Positions 25,489 to 31,290 of a stretch of 31,290 nucleotides of DNA are shown here, piece by piece; position 1 is the first letter of the stretch; every line of letters begins with the position of its first letter. This DNA comes from DATEOR01 sp035273885 (lineage in GTDB: Bacteria > Actinomycetota > Thermoleophilia > Gaiellales > Gaiellaceae). The stretch is from assembly GCA_035273885.1 (NCBI GenBank), contig DATEOR010000103.1, positions 1-31,290 of the forward strand, written 5' to 3'. A program made the translations under genes and the position numbers. The notes below the pieces were generated by a model, which saw nothing but the letters and a program-made list of their open reading frames with translations, did no database searches and was not told the origin of the DNA.

Positions 25489-25682
25489 TGTCGGAGATCG
25501 TCTCCCTCAACCGCACGCTCGACCAGGAGCTCCTGACGCTCATGCGCGGCGCGAGCCTCGAGTGCCTCGTGTGCGGCGAGTTCGTCCTCCACACGGGCGG
25601 CGGAATCCACTGCCCGCAGTGCGGCACGCGATTCGGGGGCGCTGAGGAATCGGGGCTACAATTGACCGTGCAGGCCGGGTGA
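25488..25682 (+). CDS. 64-aa zinc-ribbon protein downstream of lexA
   Basis: A short protein with two knuckles, CLVC and CPQC, 16 residues apart (LECLVCGEFVLHTGGGIHCP, then QCGTRFGG), typical of a one-zinc ribbon. The N-terminal 20 residues form a helix. It starts in the lexA stop (TGATG), so it is co-expressed with lexA and presumably DNA-damage inducible (inference). Its last codons contain the rnpB promoter, and its stop lies about 12 nt inside rnpB, so the two transcripts overlap. The function is unknown. Confidence 0.7.
   Translation: MSEIVSLNRTLDQELLTLMRGASLECLVCGEFVLHTGGGIHCPQCGTRFGGAEESGLQLTVQAG
25657..25662 (+). promoter_or_regulatory. -10 box of rnpB
   Basis: TACAAT, a near-perfect -10 box, lies 7 nt before the first paired base of the RNase P RNA P1 helix. 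It is inside the 3' end of the zinc-ribbon gene. A weak TTCGGG (25632-25637) sits 19 nt upstream. Confidence 0.6.
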
Positions 25683-26036
25683 TCGCGGGCCGGGCCGCTT
25701 CGGCGGGTCGGTCCGAGGAAAGTCCGGACACCGCAGGGCAGGACGCTGGGGAAATCCCAGGCGGCGAAAGCCGACGGAAAGTGGCACAGAAAGGAGACCG
25801 CCAGCGGCGAAACGTCTCTCTCCGGAGACGCCGAAGGCAAGGGTGAAAGGGTGGGGTAAGAGCCCACCAGCGTCGTGGTGACACGACGGCTAGCCAAACC
25901 CCGTCCGGTGCAAGGCGAACAGGCTCCGCTTCAGGCGGCCCGCCGAGGAGCCGGGTGCGTTGCTCGAGCCACCGGGGAACCGGTGGCCTAGATGGATGGT
26001 CACCCTCGACAGAATCCGGCTTACAGGCCTGCTACA
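25670..26036 (+). ncRNA. rnpB: RNase P RNA, bacterial type A
   Basis: The catalytic RNA that trims 5' leaders from tRNA precursors. The P1 helix is closed by GCAGGCC (25670-25676) with GGCCTGC (26026-26032). Conserved regions appear in order: GAGGAAAGTCCGGAC (P3/P4 region), GGGGTAAGAGCCCACC (P10-P11 core), GCCAAACCCC, GGTGCAAGG, and the 3' ACAGAATCCGGCTTA that completes P4. The length of about 367 nt is typical. Ends are set by the P1 helix and may be off by a few bases. A strong terminator follows directly. Confidence 0.96.
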
Positions 26037-26062
26037 CGAAGCCCCGCTCCGGCGGGGCTTCG
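26037..26062 (+). terminator. terminator of rnpB
   Basis: CGAAGCCCCGC (26037-26047) pairs with GCGGGGCTTCG (26052-26062): an 11-bp perfect stem with the stable loop TCCG. No T-run follows, as is common in GC-rich actinobacteria. Confidence 0.8.
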
Positions 26063-26078
26063 CACGTATGGGGTCGAG

Positions 26079-26108
26079 TTGACATATGCCGATATAGGAA
26101 TATATATT
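26079..26108 (+). promoter_or_regulatory. promoter and probable operator of the ArsR/SRPBCC operon
   Basis: A perfect TTGACA (26079-26084) and TATATT (26103-26108) are 18 nt apart. The -10 ends 7 nt before the ATG, so the mRNA is probably leaderless. The segment is the most AT-rich in the window. The palindrome AATATATATT (26099-26108) overlaps the -10 and could be the operator of the ArsR-type repressor (inference). Confidence 0.65.
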
Positions 26109-26115
26109 TCTGTCC

Positions 26116-26466
26116 ATGGCACGAGCAGCAACGACCGCGGACGCGTTCAACGCAATCGCCGAACCGAGGCGGCGGCAGATCCTCGACGCACTCGCAAACG
26201 GTGAGAAGTCGGTGACGGAGCTCGTCAAGAGGCTCGGGCTCGCGCAGCCGCAGGTGTCGAAGCATCTACGTGTGCTGCGTGAGGTGGGCGCCGTCGACGT
26301 GCGCGCCGACGGCCGACTGCACCTCTACTCGGTGAACGGACGGGTCCTGAAGCCGATTCACGACTGGGTGAAGGAGTACGAGCAGACGTGGGCCGACCGG
26401 TTCGACGAGCTCGATGCCGTGCTGGACGAACTCAAGGCGAAGGAGGAAGGAGATGGCAGTGAATAG
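26116..26466 (+). CDS. ArsR-family winged-helix repressor
   Basis: A 116-aa ArsR/SmtB-type regulator. The wHTH runs through FNAIAEPRRRQILDALANGE and LAQPQVSKHLRVLREVGAVD, then the wing DGRLHLYSVN. No cysteine or His metal site is present, so it belongs to the non-metal-sensing group that usually sits next to an SRPBCC (AHSA1) gene, as here. A charged helical tail (WADRFDELDAVLDELKAKEE) follows. No Shine-Dalgarno sequence precedes the ATG, in line with the -10 box 7 nt upstream. It overlaps the next gene by 14 nt. Confidence 0.9.
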   Translation: MARAATTADAFNAIAEPRRRQILDALANGEKSVTELVKRLGLAQPQVSKHLRVLREVGAVDVRADGRLHLYSVNGRVLKPIHDWVKEYEQTWADRFDELDAVLDELKAKEEGDGSE

Positions 26467-26944
26467 CCAGTCCGCGAGCGTGACGCTCCCGACGGATCGT
26501 CAGATCCTCATCACGCGGGAGTTCAGCGCTCCGAAGGAGCTCGTCTACAAGGCGTGGACGACGCCCGAGCTCGTGAAGCGCTGGTGGAGCGCCAAGCGCG
26601 GCGAAGCGACCGTGGCCGAGATCGATCTCCGCGTAGGCGGGAAGTGGCGCTACGCGATGGTCACAGACGACGGGACGGAGGTCGCCTTCCACGGCGAGTA
26701 CCAGGAGGTGGTCCCGAACGAGCGGATCGTCTCGACGGAGGTCTACGAGGGCATCCCGGACGGCGAGGCGAACGCGACCCTCAACACCGCGACATTCGAG
26801 GAGGAGGACGGCCGCACGATCCTGACGATCCTCGTCGACGCGCCGAGCAAGAACGTCCGTGACGCGATCGTCGCGTCCGGGATGGAGGACGGGCTGCAGG
26901 ACGCGCTCGACCTGCTCGAGGGAGTCGCGGACTCGCTCCGCTGA
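26453..26944 (+). CDS. SRPBCC-domain protein (AHSA1-like)
   Basis: A 163-aa protein of the START/Bet v1-like fold, AHSA1 group. The N-terminal strand ITREFSAPKELVYKAWTTPE and the following LVKRWW are family landmarks, with FHGEYQEVVPNERIVST in the middle and a C-terminal helix GMEDGLQDALDLLEG. These proteins bind hydrophobic ligands; the ligand here is unknown. ATG 26453 has an excellent GGAGGAAGGAG upstream, inside the end of the ArsR gene. Expression is probably controlled by that repressor. Confidence 0.9.
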   Translation: MAVNSQSASVTLPTDRQILITREFSAPKELVYKAWTTPELVKRWWSAKRGEATVAEIDLRVGGKWRYAMVTDDGTEVAFHGEYQEVVPNERIVSTEVYEGIPDGEANATLNTATFEEEDGRTILTILVDAPSKNVRDAIVASGMEDGLQDALDLLEGVADSLR

Positions 26945-26987
26945 GACCCGGTTGACGGGCCCGCGCCGGATGCGGGCAAGATGCGGC

Positions 26988-27773
26988 ATGCAGATCGGCA
27001 AGCCCGGCGAGCCCGTCACCCACATCAGCCAGGCCTATCCCGACCGCGTCGAGGTGCGCGGTCGGGACCTCGCGGGCGACCTGATGGGCCGCCTGACCTT
27101 CACGGAGTACTTCCACCTCCTCGTCACCGGCCGCGAGCCGACCGAGGACGAGCGCTACTTCCTCGACCTCTTGCTCGTCGCCATCGCCGAGCACGGGATG
27201 ATGCCGACCGATGTCGCCGCCCGGATGACTCTGGCCGCCGATCCGGGTTCGCTACAGGGCGCGGTCGCGGCGGGGATTCTGGGCGCGGGCCCGGTGGTAC
27301 TCGGCACTGCGGAGGAGTGCGCGCGGCTTCTCGCGGATGCTGAGACGAAAGTCCAAGCCGGAAGCGAGCCCGCCGCGGTCGCCGCCGAGCTCGTCAGGGC
27401 GATCGGCGACGAGGGCGGAAAGGTCCCAGGCTTCGGGCATCCTGTGCACAGGCCGGTCGACCCGCGCGCAGAGCGAGTCCTCGCGCTGGCCGATGAGCGC
27501 GGGGTGAGCGGGCCCCATGTGTCGCTGGCGCGAGTCTTCGGCGACGCCGTCGCCGAAGCCTGGGGCAAGCCCCTGACGATGAACGTCGCCATGCCGATGG
27601 CCGCGGTCTTGCTCGACCTCGGGTTCTCGGCGGACTCGGTGAAGGCCATTCCGATCCTCGCCCGCACCGCGGGCCTGCTCGCCCATCTCGCGGAAGAGCA
27701 TGAGAACCCGGTCGGATTCCTGCTCGCCGGGGCTGCGGAAGAGGCGGTCACGTACGAGCCTCGCGCCGAGTGA
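26988..27773 (+). CDS. citrate synthase-family protein, citryl-CoA lyase-like
   Basis: A 261-aa protein, far shorter than citrate synthase (about 370-430 aa), matching the citryl-CoA lyase-like branch (as in CcL and the C-terminus of ATP-citrate lyase). That branch splits citryl-CoA to acetyl-CoA and oxaloacetate. Active-site landmarks are AEHGMMPTDVAARMT, with the catalytic-type His near residue 69, and VPGFGHPVHRPVDPRAERV, with a second His and Arg. ATG 26988 is chosen because upstream sequence is not homologous. A TTGACG lies at 26952-26957, and the start has no Shine-Dalgarno sequence. It overlaps the ligase gene by one base, so the substrate may be the CoA thioester made by that ligase. 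The true substrate is not certain. Confidence 0.82.
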   Translation: MQIGKPGEPVTHISQAYPDRVEVRGRDLAGDLMGRLTFTEYFHLLVTGREPTEDERYFLDLLLVAIAEHGMMPTDVAARMTLAADPGSLQGAVAAGILGAGPVVLGTAEECARLLADAETKVQAGSEPAAVAAELVRAIGDEGGKVPGFGHPVHRPVDPRAERVLALADERGVSGPHVSLARVFGDAVAEAWGKPLTMNVAMPMAAVLLDLGFSADSVKAIPILARTAGLLAHLAEEHENPVGFLLAGAAEEAVTYEPRAE

Positions 27774-29074
27774 TGCTCGAGCCGGAGGTCGAGAGCCGTC
27801 CCTGGGAAGAGCAGCTCGAGCTCGACGACGCGAGCTACCGCGTCCAGGTCGCCTATCTGCTCGAGCGCTCCGCGTTCTACCGGGAGAAGCTCGGAGAGGC
27901 AGGTATCTCCGGCCCCGAGGAGGCCGGCGGTCTCGGAGACATCGCGCGCCTTCCGCTCACCGAGAAGAGCGAGGTGAAGGCGACCGCCACTGCCGAGAAC
28001 CCGATCGGCGCACACCTCTGCGTCGAGCGCGACGAGATCGCGCGCATCTACTCGACGAGCGGCACGACGGGAACGCCGAGCTACATCCCGCTCACCAGGG
28101 GCGACCTGGACAACTGGGTCACGGGCTCGGCGCGGAGCTATTCGGCGTCAGGCCTTGCTCCGGGCGAGCGCATCGTGTCGACCTACAACGCAGGCCCCTT
28201 CGTCGCCGGCGCGGCGCTCGACGCCTTCGAGCGCATCGGCCTGAGCCATATCCCGGTGGGCACGGGGAACACCGAGCGCCTCATGCTCGCAATCGAGCTG
28301 CTCGAGCCGGAGACCGCCGTGCTCACGCCCTCGTACGCCGCCTACCTCCTCGAGTGGGCCGCCGAGCGGGAGAAGGATCTACGCGGCTCGAGCGTGCGGC
28401 GTGTTCTCGTCGCCGGGGAGCCAGGTGGAGGCGAGCCCGCGTTCCGCGCCAAGCTGGAGGAGGGGTGGGGCGCCAAGGTGACCGAGGCGATGGGCATCGG
28501 CGACATCGGTGCGTCGCTCTGGGGCGAGTGCGAGGAGCAGGACGGCATGCACCTCGGCGCACGCGGCTTCGTGCACGTGGAGCTGATCGATCCCGAGAGC
28601 GGAGAGGCGCGCGAGATCTCCGACGGCGCGACGGGTGAGCTCGTCCTCAGCCACCTTCAGCACCGAGCCGCACCGCTCATCCGCTTCCGCACCCGCGACC
28701 ACGTCGAGCTGCGAACGAGTCCGTGCCCGTGCGGGCGGACGAGCCCGCGCGTCCGCTGCATCGGGCGCACGGACGACATGCTCATCGTGCGTGGAGTCAA
28801 CGTCTTTCCTTCGGCCGTCCGCGAGGTCGTGAGCGCGTTCACGCCCAGGGTCAGCGGTCACATCCTCGTCAGGCCGCGCGACCCCGGCGTGAAGCAGGAG
28901 CCGCCGCTGCCGGTCGCGGTCGAGCTCGCCGAGAACGTGACTCCCGACGACGAGCTGGCGCAGGCGATCGGCGAGCGCCTGCGAAGCGCACTCGTCGTGC
29001 AGGCCCGTGTGGAGCTCGTCCCGTGGGGGAGCCTGCAGCGGAGCGAGTACAAGTCGAAGCTCGTCGAGCGCTGA
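27773..29074 (+). CDS. phenylacetate-CoA ligase (PaaK)-like AMP-forming acyl-CoA ligase
   Basis: A 433-aa ANL-superfamily enzyme of the PaaK branch, which activates a carboxylic acid to its CoA thioester through an acyl-adenylate. The phosphate-binding loop YSTSGTTGTPSYIPLT is at residues 93-108, the helix LTPSYAAYLLEW near 185, and the hinge GRTDDMLIVRGVNVFPSAV near 330-350 precedes the mobile C-terminal domain. CPCGRTSPRVRC adds a cysteine cluster seen in PaaK proteins. No paa degradation genes are nearby, so phenylacetate need not be the substrate. Start ATG 27773 shares one base with the upstream stop (GTG 27770 is possible). Confidence 0.88.
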   Translation: MLEPEVESRPWEEQLELDDASYRVQVAYLLERSAFYREKLGEAGISGPEEAGGLGDIARLPLTEKSEVKATATAENPIGAHLCVERDEIARIYSTSGTTGTPSYIPLTRGDLDNWVTGSARSYSASGLAPGERIVSTYNAGPFVAGAALDAFERIGLSHIPVGTGNTERLMLAIELLEPETAVLTPSYAAYLLEWAAEREKDLRGSSVRRVLVAGEPGGGEPAFRAKLEEGWGAKVTEAMGIGDIGASLWGECEEQDGMHLGARGFVHVELIDPESGEAREISDGATGELVLSHLQHRAAPLIRFRTRDHVELRTSPCPCGRTSPRVRCIGRTDDMLIVRGVNVFPSAVREVVSAFTPRVSGHILVRPRDPGVKQEPPLPVAVELAENVTPDDELAQAIGERLRSALVVQARVELVPWGSLQRSEYKSKLVER

Positions 29075-29078
29075 CGCA

Positions 29079-29107
29079 TAGACAACCTTCTCGCCGCGTC
29101 CTACTCT
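29079..29107 (+). promoter_or_regulatory. promoter of the secreted propeller gene
   Basis: TAGACA (29079-29084) and TACTCT (29102-29107) are exactly 17 nt apart. The -10 ends 8 nt before ATG 29116, so the leader is absent or 1-3 nt long. Confidence 0.6.
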
Positions 29108-29115
29108 GGGTTGCG

Positions 29116-30390
29116 ATGGGGAGAGGCATGCGGCGCGGCTTGAAGACCCTTGCGCTCGGCGCGGTCCTTGGGCTGGCCGTCACCTCCGCTGCGAGCGCCG
29201 TCGTTCCCGTGAAGCTCGTCAGCCGAAATTCCGCCGGTGCGTCCGCCGACTCCTCCAGTCGCGCTGAGATCTCCACCACGCTTTCCGGCGACGGCCGGAA
29301 GGTCGTCTTCTACTCGGACGCGTCGAACCTACCCGGCAGTAGCTCCTCCAGCGGTTTCCTGAGCTACGTGCGCAACATCCGGACCGGAGAGACGACGCTG
29401 GTCAGCCGGACTCCGAGCGGGGACGTGTTCGACATCAATGCGGCATCGCCGGCGATATCGGCGGACGGGCGCTACGTCTCTTTCCAGGGGCAGTCCAGCG
29501 GCACAAAGGGGCCCGCAGGCATCAACCAGATCTGGGTTCGCGATCTGCGCGAGGGAACGACGCGGCTTGTGTCGAGATCGAACACGGGGAAGCCGGCCCA
29601 CGACCAGTGCTTCGCCTCCTCGATCTCCGCGAACGGCCGGTTCATCGTCTTCCAGTCGAGGGCGGACAACCTTCCGGGCTCGGACGGACTGGACTACTTC
29701 GTCTACCTGCGCGACATGAAGCTCGGCAGGACGATCCTGGTCAGCCGGACCCGCAAGGGCCAGCCTGCCTACGGCGAGGTCGGTACCCAGGCGATTTCGT
29801 CCAACGGCAAGCTCGTGGTATTCCGGTCGCTCGACCCTGACCTCCCGGGAGGCGGCGGGACCTACAAGCACATCTATCTCCGGGACGTGCCCGGCCATCG
29901 GACGACGCTCATCGACAGGAACCAGCGTGGACATGTGGCCAACCAGTCGTCGGAGTTCCCCGCGCTCTCGGGTGACGGCCGCTTCGTCGTCTTCGACACC
30001 ATCGCGGCGAACATGCCGGCCGGGGACGGCGTCCACGGGCAGGTCTACATCCGGAACCTGGCTCGCTGGACGCTCAAGCGGGTGAGCTTCGGGGTCAAAG
30101 GCATGGACCCACAGGCGTTCCACGGCGTTCCCTCCGGTGACGGCTCGAGGGTCGCGTTCAGCGCCTACGTGAACAGTTCCGCCGCGACCGCGCAGATCTA
30201 CCTCCGCGACCTCGACCATCGGACGACGCGAATCATCGACAAGGCGCCCAACGGGGATCCACCCGATGCCGGTGTGCACGACCCGTCGATCTCCCTGGAC
30301 GGCCGCTTCGTGACCTTCTACGGGGTTCCCACCAACCTCGGAGCGACACCCCCGTGGGACAGCGTGTTCCGAGCCGGCCCGATCGGCTGA
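29116..30390 (+). CDS. secreted TolB/WD40-like beta-propeller protein
   Basis: A 424-aa exported protein with a signal peptide (basic MGRGMRRGLK, hydrophobic core, cleavage near AASA at about residue 30). Seven PD40-type blades follow, each with an S-x-D/N-G-(x)2-V-x-F strand: SGDGRKVVF, SADGRYVSF, SANGRFIVF, SSNGKLVVF, SGDGRFVVF, SGDGSRVAF and SLDGRFVTF. Each is paired with a Y-L/V-R-D/N-x-x-x-G/R-x-T strand. A seven-blade propeller is complete, with no additional domain, so it probably binds a ligand or protein outside the cell. It has its own promoter and is not part of the ligase operon. Confidence 0.85.
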   Translation: MGRGMRRGLKTLALGAVLGLAVTSAASAVVPVKLVSRNSAGASADSSSRAEISTTLSGDGRKVVFYSDASNLPGSSSSSGFLSYVRNIRTGETTLVSRTPSGDVFDINAASPAISADGRYVSFQGQSSGTKGPAGINQIWVRDLREGTTRLVSRSNTGKPAHDQCFASSISANGRFIVFQSRADNLPGSDGLDYFVYLRDMKLGRTILVSRTRKGQPAYGEVGTQAISSNGKLVVFRSLDPDLPGGGGTYKHIYLRDVPGHRTTLIDRNQRGHVANQSSEFPALSGDGRFVVFDTIAANMPAGDGVHGQVYIRNLARWTLKRVSFGVKGMDPQAFHGVPSGDGSRVAFSAYVNSSAATAQIYLRDLDHRTTRIIDKAPNGDPPDAGVHDPSISLDGRFVTFYGVPTNLGATPPWDSVFRAGPIG

Positions 30391-30400
30391 TCGACACGGG

Positions 30401-30406
30401 TAGAGT
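30401..30406 (+). promoter_or_regulatory. -10 box for the DksA-like gene, probably leaderless
   Basis: TAGAGT ends exactly 6 nt before GTG 30413, the same geometry as at 7893, 9861 and 20230. No -35 box of quality is visible. Confidence 0.35.
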
Positions 30407-30412
30407 CAGGTC

Positions 30413-30754
30413 GTGGATTCCGAACGGGCACGCGAGCTTCTCGCGAAGGAGAGGCGGCGAATCGAGCGGGCGCTGGCCGAGCAGGCGGGCCGGAACGACG
30501 GCGAGCTTTCCTCCGTCGACCAGCACCTGGGAGACCAGGGCACCGAGCTCTACAACGACGAGTTCGAGGCCGGCCTGCGCGAGCGCCTGCTGAACGAGCT
30601 CGCCGCCGTCGAGCGTGCGGAGGCCCGGGTCGACGACGGAACGTACGGGCTTTCGGTCGAGAGCGGCGAGCTCATTCCGGACGAGCGCCTCGAGGCGATC
30701 CCTGCCGCAGAGCGCACCGCCGAGGAGCAGGGGCGCTTCGACGGCCATCGCTGA
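30413..30754 (+). CDS. DksA/TraR-like protein without zinc-finger cysteines
   Basis: A 113-aa protein of the DksA/TraR type. An N-terminal helical hairpin (ARELLAKERRRIERALAEQ to RERLLNELAAVERAEARVDD) leads into the family's GTYG turn and a LIPDERLEAIPAAERTAEEQ tail. In the usual C4 finger the segment reads like G-x-C-x-x-C-G and later R-C-x-x-C. Here the four cysteines are replaced (GLSVESGE and ERTAEE), and the protein contains no cysteine. Some DksA paralogues lose part of the finger and work under zinc limitation. This one loses all of it. It probably binds RNA polymerase through the secondary channel, but that is inference. It starts at GTG 30413. Confidence 0.82.
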   Translation: MDSERARELLAKERRRIERALAEQAGRNDGELSSVDQHLGDQGTELYNDEFEAGLRERLLNELAAVERAEARVDDGTYGLSVESGELIPDERLEAIPAAERTAEEQGRFDGHR

Positions 30755-30798
30755 GCCTTCGGGCAGGGCAAGCTTCACAGCCGCCGAACCACGTCTCG

Positions 30799-31290
30799 AT
30801 GTCCGATCCGAAACCGGAGGGCAGCCGTCGTGAGGCCCGCGTAGAGGCGAGTATCTTCGCGCTCGCCGCGGCTGGGCTTCTCGTCCTGCTCGGGCTGGTG
30901 AGCATGGCGGAGAGCTGGGAGCTCGCGGGCGCCTCGGGGTGGATCTGGCTCGTCCTCGCGATCCCTCCCGTGCTGCTCGTCGTCGTGCTCGCTCTCGACG
31001 CCCCGAGAAGCGTAGACGTGTCCGTCATCCTCGTCGTCGTCGCGGCGAACCTGGGTGGCCTGGGCCTGCTGATCACGTCGCTCGTCACCGAGGACAGCCG
31101 CGACCTCGCCGGCGGGCAGCTCCTCATGAGCGGTGCGATCGTCTGGCTGACGAACGTGATCGTCTTCGGCCTCCTCTACTGGAGCCTCGACGCCGGCGGC
31201 CCGAGAGCCCGGGCGAGACATGGGCGCAGGCGGCCGGACTTCTGGTTCCCGCAGGACGACAACGACCGCCTGGCGCACTCCGGCTGGCAC
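30799..31290 (+). CDS. integral membrane protein, partial at window end
   Basis: An open frame from ATG 30799 runs off the end of the window (164 codons seen, no stop). About four hydrophobic helices are visible: FALAAAGLLVLLGLVSMA, IWLVLAIPPVLLVVVLAL, VILVVVAANLGGLGLLITSL and AIVWLTNVIVFGLLYWSL. They are followed by LDAGGPRARARHGRRRPD and a FWFPQDDNDR segment. The YWxLDAGGP...DFxFPQ pattern is familiar from uncharacterised actinobacterial membrane proteins, and no function is assigned. Third positions are GC-rich throughout, which supports coding on this strand rather than the opposite one. No ribosome binding site is evident. Confidence 0.72.
   Translation, partial: MSDPKPEGSRREARVEASIFALAAAGLLVLLGLVSMAESWELAGASGWIWLVLAIPPVLLVVVLALDAPRSVDVSVILVVVAANLGGLGLLITSLVTEDSRDLAGGQLLMSGAIVWLTNVIVFGLLYWSLDAGGPRARARHGRRRPDFWFPQDDNDRLAHSGWH

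Noticed and set aside
28723..29115. Upstream extension of the secreted propeller frame into the ligase gene
   Set aside because: The extension overlaps the end of PaaK in another frame and would bury the signal peptide. A good promoter lies at 29079-29107.
30775..31290. Minus-strand open frame at the window end
   Set aside because: The plus strand encodes a membrane protein with four clean hydrophobic helices and GC-rich third positions; the minus frame is Glu/Asp/Arg-rich shadow.

Overview
The window is about 31 kb of GC-rich DNA with strongly GC-biased third codon positions. It reads as chromosomal DNA of a high-GC actinomycete. The support is: a Gram-positive-type LexA box (CGAAC-N4-GTTCG) in front of lexA; a bacterial type A RNase P RNA; a small protein with the actinobacterial CPxWCxxDH motif; and repeated TANNNT boxes 6-8 nt before start codons, the pattern of leaderless mRNAs. 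A firmicute-like cysS-rlmB-yacP-sigH order suggests a deep-branching lineage such as Thermoleophilia (Gaiellales/Solirubrobacterales). That placement is inference. No phage, IS element, CRISPR or plasmid genes were seen.

Layout. 0.1-6.3 kb: a large LuxR/LAL ATPase regulator, then three exported proteins joined by 4-nt overlaps (a small secreted protein, a three-repeat protein with RTX-like calcium motifs, a lipoprotein). A fourth member has decayed to a pseudogene. 6.3-8.9 kb: a CPA1 Na+/H+ antiporter, divergent from an unusually short, cysteine-free glutamyl-tRNA synthetase homologue. 8.8-12.8 kb: a glyoxylate-shunt locus with a LysR regulator, a 48-aa CPEWC protein, malate synthase and isocitrate lyase. 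12.8-17.6 kb: a ZIP metal transporter, then cysS, rlmB, an inward-facing nucleotidyltransferase, a YacP/NYN RNase, sigH with a possible RNA switch in its leader, and tRNA-Thr. 17.6-20.5 kb: two small proteins around a shared terminator, a GT4 glycosyltransferase, a CDF metal exporter and secG.

20.5-24.8 kb (minus strand): tRNA-Leu(GAG), then tldD-tldE-(BNR propeller)-(MoaD-like protein ending in GG) as one overlapping operon. 24.8-26.1 kb: lexA with promoter and operator, a zinc-ribbon protein and rnpB, whose promoter lies inside the zinc-ribbon gene. 26.1-29.1 kb: an ArsR/SRPBCC pair, then a citryl-CoA-lyase-like protein coupled to a PaaK-like acyl-CoA ligase. 29.1-31.3 kb: a secreted seven-blade propeller, a DksA/TraR-like protein lacking all zinc cysteines, and a membrane protein cut by the window end.

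Most genes are housekeeping. The points of most interest are the tldDE-propeller-MoaD operon, the reduced GltX-like enzyme, the face-to-face promoters with a LysR-type dyad, the competing hairpins over the sigH ribosome binding site, and the citryl-CoA-lyase/ligase pair.
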